Positions 1 to 7,780 are shown, counted from the stretch's first letter. The stretch is DNA of 51,226 nucleotides from DATDAW01 sp036524675 (GCA_036524675.1 DATDBU010000044.1:1-51226); one strand, 5' to 3'. The notes: generated by a model not told the origin, from the sequence alone. Program-made: numbers and translations.

Positions 1-129
1 GGTGCCGACGGAACTTATTCCGATCTCCGCCGCGCCGCCGTTGCCCTCACCGAGTTGGCCGCCTGCACGCTACCGCGCGGAACGGACATCCCCACGCCGC
101 CAACCTCCTTGCCTGACGAAACCAAATGA
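1..129 (+). CDS. C-terminal end of an unidentified protein (partial)
   Basis: Frame 1 is open from the window edge to TGA at 127-129, giving 42 residues that end in ...SLPDETK. The piece has an Ala/Leu-rich helix followed by a Thr/Pro-rich tail. No motif identifies the family. It lies on the same strand as mgtA but 441 bp upstream of it, so shared transcription is doubtful. That it is coding is inferred from the open frame and amphipathic composition only. Confidence 0.45.
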   Translation, partial: GADGTYSDLRRAAVALTELAACTLPRGTDIPTPPTSLPDETK

Positions 130-570
130 CGCGCCAGCCCGTAATCAATTCTTGCGATGTATCCGGGATTGAGCAGAGAGATTTTTCTGCACGGTTCGTC
201 CGTTGCACGGAAGAGACACTTTCGGCGCACATCGCGAGCAGCTCCATTTTCCGGAGCGGCGAATGGATGGCCAATAGCAATCGCAAATGCTTGGACAAGG
301 GACGGCGTTTTCAAAGGAATTGGGCGCCATTGCGCCGATCACATTAGAGTACTACGGCAAGCTTTATTGAACGCACGCCAACGGCAACGGAGCCGGATCA
401 CGCTTGAATTTCACCGACGAGCACCTAATGAAAATGATCCAGGTTAAGGCCACGGCCGAAAAGGACGACAACCGTGCCAATCCCAACAATTCTCCGCTGG
501 ACGTTGATCGGCGGGCGTGTGTGCTGGTGTTTTTCTGCACGGTCGAAAATGTAAGGCGTATGCCTGGAAC
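130..570. other. Intergenic region upstream of mgtA
   Basis: About 440 bp without a convincing gene; the short ORFs on both strands overlap each other and have no recognisable domain. It contains one copy of a dispersed repeat (270-316). No Mg2+-sensing leader, riboswitch or clear promoter was recognised. Confidence 0.5.
270..316 (+). repeat. Dispersed repeat, copy 1 (left of mgtA)
   Basis: A 47-bp stretch beginning GCCAATAGCAATCGCAAA and ending GGACGGCGTTTTCAAAG. It matches 3255-3300 with a few mismatches and a 1-bp length difference. The two copies are directly repeated around mgtA. Confidence 0.75.
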
Positions 571-3198
571 ATGAACCACTTACCGACGTTAACCCCACCG
601 GCTTCGTCCGCGAAGCGTGCGGATAAGTCCATCCATTTCTCACCGGTTCTTGCGGAAGTCGCGCGGTTGGAGGTTAGCGAGGTTTTCTCTCGGATGAAAA
701 CCACGCCGGAAGGCTTGAGCGAAGAGGATGCCACCAGCCGCCTGGCGGAAGTCGGACCGAACGTCGTAGCGGCCAGCAACCATCGCGGCTGGCCGTGGCG
801 GTTGCTCAGGGCAATGCGCAATCCGCTGGTCGTCCTGCTTGCCGTGCTGGCGATCATTTCATTTGCCACGGGTGATGCGCGCGCCGCGATCGTGATGGCC
901 TTGATGGTGATGCTCGGCGTGTTGTTGCGTTTTGTGCAGGAAACCCGGGCGGACGCGGCAGCGGAGAAACTGAAAGCAATGATCAACGTCACGGCGGCCG
1001 TGGTGCGTGCCGGAAAGGAGGAGGAAATTCCGCTCAAGCAACTGGTACCCGGCGATGTGGTGAGGCTCTCGGCTGGTGACATGATCCCGGCCGACGTTCG
1101 TCTCATTGCGGCGAAAGACTTGTTTATTTCGCAAGGCACGTTGACCGGCGAGTCACTGCCCGTGGAGAAACTCGACACACGTCAAGTAATTGAAGGGTGC
1201 GCCGGAGTTTCTCCGCTGGAGTTGGCAAATATCTGCTTCCTTGGGACCAGCGTCGAAAGCGGCGCAGCCACGGCCGTCATTTTAGCGACAGGCGCGCAAA
1301 CTTACTTTGGCAGCATGGCGGGAAGCATGACCGGCGATCCGGACCCGACCAGCTTTGACAAAGGGATGCAGGCATTCACATGGCTGATGATCCGTTTCAT
1401 GATGGTCATGGTGCCTCTGGTCTTCCTCATCAACGGCCTCACCAAGCACAACTGGCACGACGCCTTCTTTTTCTCCATTGCCGTTGCGGTGGGTCTTACT
1501 CCGGAGATGCTCCCGATGATCGTCTCTGTCTGCCTGTCAAAGGGCGCACTCGCGATGTCGAAGAAGAAGGTCATCGTGAAGCAACTCAACGCGATCCAGA
1601 ACTTCGGCGCGATGGACGTGCTTTGCACCGACAAAACCGGCACGCTCACAATGGATCAGGTGATCCTCGAACGGCATTGCGATGTGATGCAGAAGGGGAA
1701 TGAGGCGGTGCTGCTCGACGCGTTCCTCATCGCGCATTTTCAGACGGGCTTGAAGAACGTCCTTGATCGCGCGGTCCTCGACCACCGCGACACCCACGAG
1801 CAATCCATCACCGGTTATCACAAAGTGGATGAGATTCCGTTCGATTTCGTTCGCCGGATGATGTCGGTGGTGGTGGAGACGCCGGACAAGGATCATCAAC
1901 TCCTGACCAAGGGCGCGCCGGAGGCGATCTTTCCGCGCTGCAGGTTCTTCGAACTGGAAGGGGAGGTATTTCCGATGGAGCCGGTGATTGTCGGCGATTT
2001 GATGGAACAATACCAGGAGTTGAGTGCCGACGGCTTCCGCGTGCTCGCGGTCGCCCACAAGCATCTCGCCGCGGACGAGTTCATTTCCAAAGAGGATGAA
2101 TGCGACTTGATCCTCAAGGGCTACGTCGCTTTCCTCGATCCTCCGAAGGACAGCGCAGCGAAGGCGATCAACGCGCTGGAAAAGCACGGTGTCACCGTGA
2201 AAGTCCTCACCGGTGACAACGACCTCGTAGCCCGCAAGGTCTGCCGGCAGGTCGGCCTGAACGCCGACGACGTTCTCCTTGGTGGCAAGGTCGAGGCAAT
2301 GACCGACGACGAACTCGCCGAAGCCGCCGAGCGAATGCAAGTCTTCGCACGGCTTTCACCTGCACATAAGCAGCGAATCATCCGCGCGCTTCAACACAAA
2401 GGACACGTAGTCGGTTTCATGGGAGACGGCATTAATGACGCACCGGCGCTGCATGTAGCCGACGTCGGCATTTCCGTCGATTCTGCGGTCGATATCGCAA
2501 AGGCGGCGGCGGCCGTCATCCTCCTTGAAAAGGATCTCATGGCGCTCGACGCGGGCGTGATCGAAGGCCGCAAGGTTTTCGTGAATATCCTCAAATACGT
2601 CCGCATGGGCGCCAGTTCGAACTTTGGCAATATGTTCAGTGTTCTTGGGGCGAGCGCGTTTCTGCCGTTCATGCCCATGGCACCCATCCAGGTGCTGACG
2701 AACAACCTTCTCTACGATTTTTCACAGGTGCCGATTCCGACGGACACCGTCGGCTCGGAGCAGACCGCCAGGCCCCGTCCATGGCGCATCGGCGACATTA
2801 AGAGATTTGTCCTCTTCATCGGCCCCGCCAGCTCGATCTTCGACTACACCACTTTCTTTGTGATGCTTTACGTCTTTGGGTGTTGGGATCCCGCACGGGC
2901 CGCACTTTTTCAAACCGGCTGGTTCGTCGAGTCGTTGATCACGCAAACGCTGATCGTTCACGTCATCCGTACGAACAAGACGCCCTTCATCCAGGGCCGC
3001 GCGAGTTGGCAGCTCACCATGACCACGGTTGCCATCATGGCTGTCGCCGCATGGCTGCCCTACTCGCCACTTGCGCCGGCACTCGGCTTCACCGCATTAC
3101 CGCCGCTTTACTGGCCGATCCTGCTCGCCACGCTGTTTTGCTATGTCGTGCTGACTCAGACGGTGAAAATGTGGCTGGTCCGAAAGGCGTGGTTGTGA
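571..3198 (+). CDS. mgtA: Magnesium-translocating P-type ATPase (P3B, MgtA type)
   Basis: Inner-membrane pump that drives Mg2+ import with ATP. From the ATG at 571 the protein is 875 aa, close to the usual ~900; a GTG at 517 is in frame, but the extra 18 residues do not look like MgtA. Visible motifs are the actuator-domain TGES near residue 192, the phosphorylation motif DKTGTLT with D354, TGDND near 547 and GDGIND near 618. The stretch GLTPEMLPMIVSVCLSKGAL and the following KQLNAIQNFGAMD before the phosphorylation site are characteristic of MgtA/MgtB rather than Ca2+ or heavy-metal pumps. Hydrophobic helices flank the catalytic core. It stands alone between two direct repeats, and no PhoQ-like partner is nearby. 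Confidence 0.95.
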   Translation: MNHLPTLTPPASSAKRADKSIHFSPVLAEVARLEVSEVFSRMKTTPEGLSEEDATSRLAEVGPNVVAASNHRGWPWRLLRAMRNPLVVLLAVLAIISFATGDARAAIVMALMVMLGVLLRFVQETRADAAAEKLKAMINVTAAVVRAGKEEEIPLKQLVPGDVVRLSAGDMIPADVRLIAAKDLFISQGTLTGESLPVEKLDTRQVIEGCAGVSPLELANICFLGTSVESGAATAVILATGAQTYFGSMAGSMTGDPDPTSFDKGMQAFTWLMIRFMMVMVPLVFLINGLTKHNWHDAFFFSIAVAVGLTPEMLPMIVSVCLSKGALAMSKKKVIVKQLNAIQNFGAMDVLCTDKTGTLTMDQVILERHCDVMQKGNEAVLLDAFLIAHFQTGLKNVLDRAVLDHRDTHEQSITGYHKVDEIPFDFVRRMMSVVVETPDKDHQLLTKGAPEAIFPRCRFFELEGEVFPMEPVIVGDLMEQYQELSADGFRVLAVAHKHLAADEFISKEDECDLILKGYVAFLDPPKDSAAKAINALEKHGVTVKVLTGDNDLVARKVCRQVGLNADDVLLGGKVEAMTDDELAEAAERMQVFARLSPAHKQRIIRALQHKGHVVGFMGDGINDAPALHVADVGISVDSAVDIAKAAAAVILLEKDLMALDAGVIEGRKVFVNILKYVRMGASSNFGNMFSVLGASAFLPFMPMAPIQVLTNNLLYDFSQVPIPTDTVGSEQTARPRPWRIGDIKRFVLFIGPASSIFDYTTFFVMLYVFGCWDPARAALFQTGWFVESLITQTLIVHVIRTNKTPFIQGRASWQLTMTTVAIMAVAAWLPYSPLAPALGFTALPPLYWPILLATLFCYVVLTQTVKMWLVRKAWL

Positions 3199-3479
3199 GT
3201 CGGTCACGTTCGTCCGGATGCAAGCGGATATGAGGTCGTTACCGGCATGTCATAGCCAATAGCTATCACAAAGGTTGGGACAGGGACGGCGTTTTCAAAG
3301 TGCCAGTGAGCGCGGTGCGTTTGCACATAGCTTCCGGCTATGACGCGGTCACGGGGGAAGTATTGGCCGGGTCGGTGAGGCGCCACGATCTTCAGACAGG
3401 TAACGGATTCACGCGAGGAAAGCCCCCCGCAAATCAACCAAAACCAAGATCCCCCTTTTAACCAACGAAAGACGCACTT
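3199..3479. other. Intergenic region between mgtA and dps
   Basis: 281 bp with the second copy of the dispersed repeat (3255-3300) and no convincing gene. A purine-rich GAAAG lies about 10 nt before the dps ATG and may be its ribosome-binding site. Confidence 0.5.
3255..3300 (+). repeat. Dispersed repeat, copy 2 (right of mgtA)
   Basis: 46 bp starting GCCAATAGCTATCACAAA and ending GGACGGCGTTTTCAAAG, in direct orientation to 270-316. The shared end is identical over 17 bp. Confidence 0.75.
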
Positions 3480-4037
3480 ATGACCACATTCATCGACAGC
3501 CTCGAGGAAGCGCCCGAAATGTATAAGACCGAAAACGACATTTCCCAAAGCAGCCGGTCGGAACTGAACGCGCTGATGAACCAGCGTCTGGCGTCTGCCG
3601 TGGATCTGCAAATGCAGATGAAGCAGGCGCATTGGAACGTAAAAGGCCCGAACTTCATCGGTTTGCACGAACTCTTCGATAAAGTGGCCGAAGCCGTGGA
3701 GTCCTACGTGGATCTGATTGCCGAACGCATCGTGCAACTGGGCGGCATCGCCGAAGGCACTGTGCGCGTGGCAACGTCACGCACGCGACTCTCTGAGTAT
3801 CCGCTCGAGATCGCGGGTGGCATGGCTCATGTTGAGGCAGTTGCCGGTGCGCTTTCCACCTTCGGACAAGCAGCCCGCGCCACGATTGATGAGGCGAACG
3901 CGCTCGACGATGCCGACACCGCGGATCTGTTCACCGAGGTTTCACGCGGCATCGATAAATGGCTGTGGTTTGTCGAAGCCCATTCCCAGACAGCGCAACA
4001 AAAACGCGCACCAGAAAGCGATTTTATGAGCCTATGA
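3480..4037 (+). CDS. dps: Dps family DNA-binding ferritin-like protein
   Basis: Forms a dodecameric ferritin-like shell that oxidises and stores iron and protects DNA in stress. The 185-aa protein is of normal Dps length. The inter-subunit ferroxidase ligands known from E. coli Dps all fall at the same numbers here: H51 in HWNVKGPNF, H63, D67, D78 and E82. The N-terminal ~25 residues are polar and could contact DNA, but are not strongly basic. Its TGA overlaps the ATG of the next gene (ATGA at 4034-4037), so the two are probably translationally coupled. The setting of stress-type genes downstream (CsbD, DUF1328 remnant) fits a stress island. Confidence 0.95.
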   Translation: MTTFIDSLEEAPEMYKTENDISQSSRSELNALMNQRLASAVDLQMQMKQAHWNVKGPNFIGLHELFDKVAEAVESYVDLIAERIVQLGGIAEGTVRVATSRTRLSEYPLEIAGGMAHVEAVAGALSTFGQAARATIDEANALDDADTADLFTEVSRGIDKWLWFVEAHSQTAQQKRAPESDFMSL

Positions 4038-4438
4038 AAACAAATCCACTAAAGGAAGGCATCTTGATTGAGAATTCCGCCGGCATTGGCACGGTGACTC
4101 GGGGGATGGTACGGCAGCGCGCGGTTGAACTGGCACTGATCAACGGTCGTTCCGCGCAGGAAGCGTCGAAATCCGATTTGGAACAGGCCAAACGGGAATT
4201 GACGGATAAACTGGACATCGACCCGGCAGAGGCTGCGCTTGAATCGGCGCCTGAGTCCGGACGCCGGGATCCTGTGCCCCCCTCGACAGGGCAAATCGTG
4301 TCAGGGGAGTCCATCGGTGATGAGGATGCTGAAGGACGAACCGTTAGCGAAAAACTCATCGAAGCAGGCGTCAGGGAAGCTGAGCATGATCAAATGCTCC
4401 AAGCCAACCGAGCGAAACGGGAGGAGGAGGAATGGTAA
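4034..4438 (+). CDS. Small acidic hypothetical protein coupled to dps
   Basis: A 134-aa soluble, charged protein starting at the ATG that overlaps the dps stop codon (4-bp overlap), which fixes the start. The N-terminal third contains GTVTRGMVRQRAVELALING followed by a charged helix; the middle is Pro/Ser-rich and the C-terminus is very acidic and basic, ending KREEEEW. No signal peptide or membrane segment is seen. I do not recognise the family with certainty; the N-terminal motif resembles small proteins found beside stress genes in soil bacteria. Coupling to dps suggests a stress-related role, which is an inference. Confidence 0.7.
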   Translation: MKTNPLKEGILIENSAGIGTVTRGMVRQRAVELALINGRSAQEASKSDLEQAKRELTDKLDIDPAEAALESAPESGRRDPVPPSTGQIVSGESIGDEDAEGRTVSEKLIEAGVREAEHDQMLQANRAKREEEEW

Positions 4439-4756
4439 CGACACGAGCGGAGAACGTAAAACACCATTCTCAACTGCCGCGCGCTTCGTTTCCACGCTTC
4501 TAACCGGTGTTTCGTTCGGAGGGGCTCGATCAAATCTAAGGCGGTCGGCTTGTCTATTTGCGTGGTGGGCTGGCGCGGCCTGGTCCATGCGTTGCATAAA
4601 GAGTTCTCAAAGCACTGTCTTGAGATCCTGACTTTTCCCGAGGGAGGCGAAGGTATTCGTGATCATCCTTGCTGGTTTTGATGAGTGAATTTAGAATGGC
4701 GGCTATGGACTTCGTGGATGCTCCAGGCATGCCCTTGGGAAGAGAGAGAAAGTATG
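4439..4756. other. Non-coding stretch at the left edge of the decayed region
   Basis: 318 bp after the dps-coupled gene. Short ORFs on both strands have no domain. The complementary strand here is the out-of-frame tail beyond the DUF1328 remnant. Nothing functional was recognised. Confidence 0.4.
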
Positions 4757-4919
4757 CTAAACCGGTGGCCGCCGTCCAACGAACAACGAAGTGATGAATA
4801 TTACCAAAAAAATAAAGCAAATGATCTTGGGATCTCAATGGCGTTCCAGCTATTCCGCCAAATCCGAGAACGGCGGCGACAATGGCAATAACGAGGAAGA
4901 TAATGCTCCAGTATAACAT
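4757..4919 (-). pseudogene. DUF1328 (YtjA-like) small membrane protein, two frameshifts
   Basis: Read from ATG 4917-4919, the product begins MLYWSIIFLVIAIVAAVLGF then GGIAGT, the hallmark of the two-helix DUF1328 stress protein (~55 aa). The frame is lost at about 4840, where one base is missing; the next frame reads AIEI. A second missing base near 4830 moves it on, and the third frame reads IICFIFLVIFITSLFVG followed by RRPPV and a stop (4757-4759), a typical DUF1328 ending. Restoring one base at each point recreates a full-length protein. The rest of the window shows long intact genes, so a general sequencing-error problem is unlikely, though a local error remains possible. Confidence 0.8.
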
Positions 4920-5585
4920 GACAGTCTTAGGTGTTTTATGTGGGTAAATGGTGAATATCGATTGCCTGTGGACTTGGACTTCGCCCGCGCTGCGCGCGCC
5001 TTCCTCATTGTAAGGTGATGGACTCTTTTACATGAAGTTATCGAACGCAGTCGCCTTTGTGAATGCATCTCTTTTGCAAGGCGATCATTGAAAAATTTCA
5101 GCGACCTGTATCAGTCTCCGTGACGGTTCTAGTAACTCGGCGGTTTTTGCGAGGAAGGCGTTTGTTTCAGACATCGCATGTTTAATCACTCCATATACTC
5201 CTCCGAACAATAGCTAAGTCGTGTTTGAAAGCCTCTGTAACCCGTTTCTATAAAGGTTTAGTCCCTGGCAACCTCAAGAGCTTGCGAGACTCTTTACGAA
5301 CCCGGTTAGGCGCATGACTTCGACTCAGTATGTAGTGAAAGGAATGAGTCAGAATTGGCGCCGGTTTCAACTCAAACGACGCTGCGTCTTCCGGGGGTAT
5401 GGAAGCTCGGGATCATTTCGCTCGCTCGCCATGCTGTTCAATTTTCGGACCTCAGTGTTAATTCTTCAGGGAGGGATCAGAGTTCTCGAAAGTTGTCAAT
5501 TTACCTCAGAACCGTGTATTGGAAATGCACTGATTTCAGCTACGCGCCACACAGGCAAACTTGCCCGTCTCTGAAAGAGCCGAAA
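4920..5585. other. AT-richer stretch without a recognisable gene
   Basis: About 670 bp with lower GC than its surroundings by eye. Overlapping short ORFs (for example 5314-5574) have no known motif and odd composition. No tRNA, terminator or repeat was recognised. It may be remnant DNA of the accessory region. Confidence 0.4.
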
Positions 5586-5825
5586 ATGATTACCACCATG
5601 AAATACCTTGATCGCATCACGTTCGATCCCGAGCAATGCGGGGGCCGTCCCTGTATTCGAGGCATGCGCATCCGGGTCATGGACGTGCTGGACATGCTCG
5701 CCGGCGGATCCAGCGAAGCGCAAATTTTGGAAGACTTCCCCGACCTGGAAGCCGAAAACATCCGTGCCTGCCTGCGATACGCCTCCGCCCAAGCCAATCA
5801 CGCCGTGCTTCAAGCCGTCGCGTGA
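5586..5825 (+). CDS. DUF433 antitoxin (VapB45-like)
   Basis: A 79-aa protein with the family core LDRITFDPEQCGGRPCIRGM followed by RIRVMDVLDMLAGGSSEAQI and the helix-turn-helix-like segment EDFPDLEAENIRACLRYA. These are standard for DUF433 antitoxins, which pair with a PIN-like DUF5615 toxin. Start chosen at ATG 5586; a second ATG lies at 5598. The stop TGA (5823-5825) overlaps the GTG start of the partner gene, the usual coupled arrangement. Because the toxin is truncated, the antitoxin is probably an orphan. Function is inferred from the family. Confidence 0.88.
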   Translation: MITTMKYLDRITFDPEQCGGRPCIRGMRIRVMDVLDMLAGGSSEAQILEDFPDLEAENIRACLRYASAQANHAVLQAVA

Positions 5826-5998
5826 AGCTGCTCGTTGACGCTCAACTGCCGCCCGCCCTCGCCGTGGTGTTGAGAGAAGCTGGGTGCGATGCCGTCGCCG
5901 TCCGGGAAGTCGGGCTGTGGGAAGCCAAAGATGCCGCGGGTTCGAATCCCACCAGCCCGACCAGATTAAGTAGCTGGGAATCAGTAGGTTGCCCGTAA
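5822..5998 (+). pseudogene. DUF5615 PIN-like toxin, truncated
   Basis: Starts at GTG 5822 (4-bp overlap with the DUF433 stop). The first ~40 residues, VKLLVDAQLPPALAVVLREA then GCDAVAVREVGLWEAKDAA, match the N-terminus of DUF5615 toxins, including the conserved acidic residue in LVDAQLP. After codon ~39 homology stops, and the sequence becomes a tRNA-like 3' end (5936-5963), giving a nonsense tail of ~19 residues to TAA 5996-5998. Family members are usually ~110-120 aa, so the C-terminal two thirds, with the remaining active-site acids, are missing. The product should be inactive. Confidence 0.85.
5936..5963 (+). other. tRNA 3'-end fragment (proline-tRNA-like), possible recombination scar
   Basis: GCGGG-TTCGAAT-CCCAC forms a T-arm (one mismatch) followed by CAGCCCG, a discriminator A and encoded CCA. 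The acceptor ending CCCGACCA is typical of tRNA-Pro. D-arm and anticodon arm are absent. tRNA 3' ends are common integrase attachment sites, and the fragment sits exactly where the toxin gene breaks off. The upstream CGGGCTG (5911-5917) could pair with CAGCCCG but belongs to the toxin codons. Confidence 0.6.
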
Positions 5999-6226
5999 AA
6001 TTTCAAGATCGGCTGGAAGGCTTACACCTTCGATGGAAACGGGAATGTGAGTGAACTGCTGAACGCCTCTGGATTCGTTATCTACACCATGGCGAAAGCA
6101 TCGGCCGAACGAGGCGCAGACCTTCGCAGGTTGCCGGCAATGGCGGGTATTCATGCCGCCTCTTTGGGATATTTGGAGACAGCGGAAATCGCGTCAACAT
6201 TTGAGGCGTTCGGCTTTTGTGATTAG
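5999..6226 (+). pseudogene. RHS/YD-repeat fragment, copy 1
   Basis: In the frame 6002-6090 the translation FKIGWKAYTFDGNGNVSELL then NASGFVIYT matches an RHS (YD) repeat, whose usual form is Y-x-Y/F-D-x-x-G-N-V-x-x-L-x-x-A-x-G. The frame stays open to TAG 6224-6226 but the tail is not RHS-like. There is no start and no preceding repeats, so this is a leftover of a much larger polymorphic-toxin or wall-associated gene. A diverged second copy lies at 6801-6912. Confidence 0.65.
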
Positions 6227-6439
6227 AAAAATCGTTTTGTGAACGCGCAAAACCGGGCCGTGGCGCGAATCCATTTGCGATGAACGCCGATCCATTCCTA
6301 GGAACGTTCGCTGAACGATACGGCGCGATTGAGCAGCGTAGACTGGGCGTTCCCGTCTCCAACGAACGACAAGGAATGATGCCGGCCGAGGGTTCGCTAA
6401 AAGCTACCTCTTAACTGATTGATCCACAATGAAACCATA

Positions 6440-6517
6440 AAACCCATAAGACCTATGAAACCTATGAAACCTATGAAACCTATGAAACCAATGGAACATA
6501 TGAAACCAATGGAACAT
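6440..6517 (+). repeat. 9-bp / 18-bp tandem microsatellite encoding Met-Lys-Pro
   Basis: Four copies of the 9-mer CCTATGAAA are followed by two copies of an 18-mer beginning CCAATGGAACAT, after degenerate units such as CCCATAAGA. Each unit carries an in-frame ATG for the gene ending at 6778, giving eight possible start codons (6455, 6464, 6473, 6482, 6491, 6500, 6509, 6518). Confidence 0.85.
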
Positions 6518-6778
6518 ATGAGAACACCGGAGCGATGGTGGCCCAAGGAACTCGGCGAACATCCCAGCTCAGCTGGCGGTCAGAACGAAGCGCGTTACGC
6601 ATTCTTCGGCGATCAAAAGCGACTTGCTGTCGATACCGGCGATGGCGAAGTGAAAGTATATGACACCGGGGATCATCGGATTTCCGGGGTGAAGCAGCAT
6701 CAGAGCGGCAGCGGTAGGAAGGTGATATTTACGAGCCAGCATGGCGAAGTGGACTTAGGCACTTTGAAACCAGTCTGA
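6455..6778 (+). CDS. Small hypothetical protein with N-terminal MKP repeats
   Basis: 108 aa from the first repeat ATG (6455), or 87 aa from ATG 6518 after the repeat, which has GGA six to eight bases upstream and is the more natural start. The conserved-looking body runs from WWPKELGEHPSSAGGQNEAR through YAFFGDQKRLAVDTGDGEVK and VYDTGDHRISGVKQHQSG to a short beta-rich end. It looks like a small soluble single-domain protein similar to short uncharacterised proteins of soil bacteria; I cannot name a family. It lies between the two RHS fragments, but nothing in it marks it as an immunity protein. The good codon structure of the body suggests it is still a gene. Confidence 0.65.
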   Translation: MKPMKPMKPMKPMEHMKPMEHMRTPERWWPKELGEHPSSAGGQNEARYAFFGDQKRLAVDTGDGEVKVYDTGDHRISGVKQHQSGSGRKVIFTSQHGEVDLGTLKPV

Positions 6779-6800
6779 GCGTCAGGGCCCGGTAGAGAAA

Positions 6801-6912
6801 TTCTTCGAATGGCTGGCAATCGAGAACCAAATACTTTCGACGGTAATCGGAACGTCACGAAGTGTTGAACGCACCGGGGCTCGTCATCGCGCATTCGGTA
6901 ACGAAATTGTCG
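6801..6912 (+). pseudogene. RHS/YD-repeat fragment, copy 2 (frameshifted)
   Basis: Nucleotides 6801-6893 align with 6002-6090. Piecing frames together gives NGWQS, then TFDGNRNVT, then EVLNAPGLVIAHS, the same YD-repeat segment as copy 1 (YTFDGNGNVSELLNASG), with at least two frameshifts. No start codon or flanking repeat units exist, so it is a remnant. Confidence 0.6.
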
Positions 6913-7008
6913 CAAGTGGCTCATTCGATTCGGTAATTGTTTTAGGGCGACCGCCTCCCAGAGTTTGATGCGGGCATCCGTACGCTATTCCAGGCACGAA
7001 GGTGAGGT

Positions 7009-7194
7009 ATGACTAAATTAGAAATCAAAGGCAATTGGAACGAGATCAAAGGGAAGCTGAAGCAGAAGTATGCTCAGCTCACCGACGATGACTTGACGTT
7101 TGCCGAAGGAAAGGAAGATGAGCTGTTAGGCCGGCTACAACAACGGCTTGGAAAAAATAAAGAAGAGATTCGCCGCGAAATCGAACAGTTCTAG
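7009..7194 (+). CDS. CsbD-like stress response protein
   Basis: 61-aa charged helical protein starting MTKLEIKGNWNEIKGKLKQK and continuing YAQLTDDDLTFAEGKEDELL, the standard CsbD/YjbJ pattern (helix, then L-T-D-D-D-L-x-x-x-x-G-K-x-x-E-L-x-G-x-L). A good ribosome-binding site (AAGGTGAGG) lies just before the ATG. CsbD-type proteins are induced by general stress, and their molecular role is unknown. It is intact although its neighbours on both sides are decayed, which suggests retained value or recent arrival. Confidence 0.92.
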   Translation: MTKLEIKGNWNEIKGKLKQKYAQLTDDDLTFAEGKEDELLGRLQQRLGKNKEEIRREIEQF

Positions 7195-7348
7195 GTTTTC
7201 CATTCGCGCGCTCAACGCAGTCATAGCAGGGACTCGAGTTAAGATCCAAAGCTCACCAAGCGAACCGAAACATCGCTACGCACGAATCTTCATACTTCAT
7301 ACGGTCAGGTGCTGCACCCGAATGGTGGAGAGATCATCAACGGCTGAT

Positions 7349-7780
7349 CTACTCCCATGCTATGCCTGTGTTTGGTACTCAGAGCAACCCGGATACCAGC
7401 AGGTCGCAACTATTGAGCAATGGCTCAGGGATTAAATGAAGGAATGTTCGCGGATCGAGCAACGCAAAGACTTCCGCGGTTGAGACCGCCAAATCGAGAA
7501 CTGGTGTTTGCCGCGACTACGCCCATCTGGGCATCGCGCTCCGAATGATCGTCGGGTACTTATACAAGCTGGAACCGATGGACCTTCATGCCTGGTTTGA
7601 CGCTTTCGTGGGCGGAAGCTGGTATACCTTTGATGGCACCCAAGGAAATGCCCGCGGTAATCGCATCATGATTGGTTATGTGATGCAGCCGACGTGGCGC
7701 TCACCTCCAACTACGGCGCTCTGGAGCTCACGGCGATGGCAGTCACCGTGAGAAAGGCACCCGTAAGCAGAAGGCGCTAG
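7349..7780 (+). pseudogene. Transglutaminase-like protein, decayed
   Basis: The readable part starts LLPCYACVWYSEQPGYQQVA then TIEQWLRD and a stop; a shifted frame continues NAKTSAVETAKSRTGVCRDY (with the catalytic Cys motif) and AHLGIAL. About eight codons expected before the next strand (usually CRALNIPAR) are missing. Then MIVGYLYKLEPMDLHAWFDA and FVGGSWYTFDGTQGN carry the His and Asp motifs. After ...MIGY a deletion shifts to a frame reading DAADVALTSNYGALELTAM and ending at TAG 7778-7780. At least two frameshifts and one deletion are needed. It lies 8 bp upstream of an intact transglutaminase, and tandem transglutaminase genes of these two types are common. Confidence 0.8.

Noticed and set aside
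444..1178. Minus-strand reading frame opposite mgtA
   Set aside because: Serine/threonine-rich shadow of the conserved MgtA sequence.
5911..5963. A complete or mini tRNA gene folded from CGGGCTG to CCA
   Set aside because: Only 53 nt, with no D-arm or anticodon arm; the 5' part is DUF5615 coding sequence (VREVGLWEA). Only the 3' end is tRNA-like.
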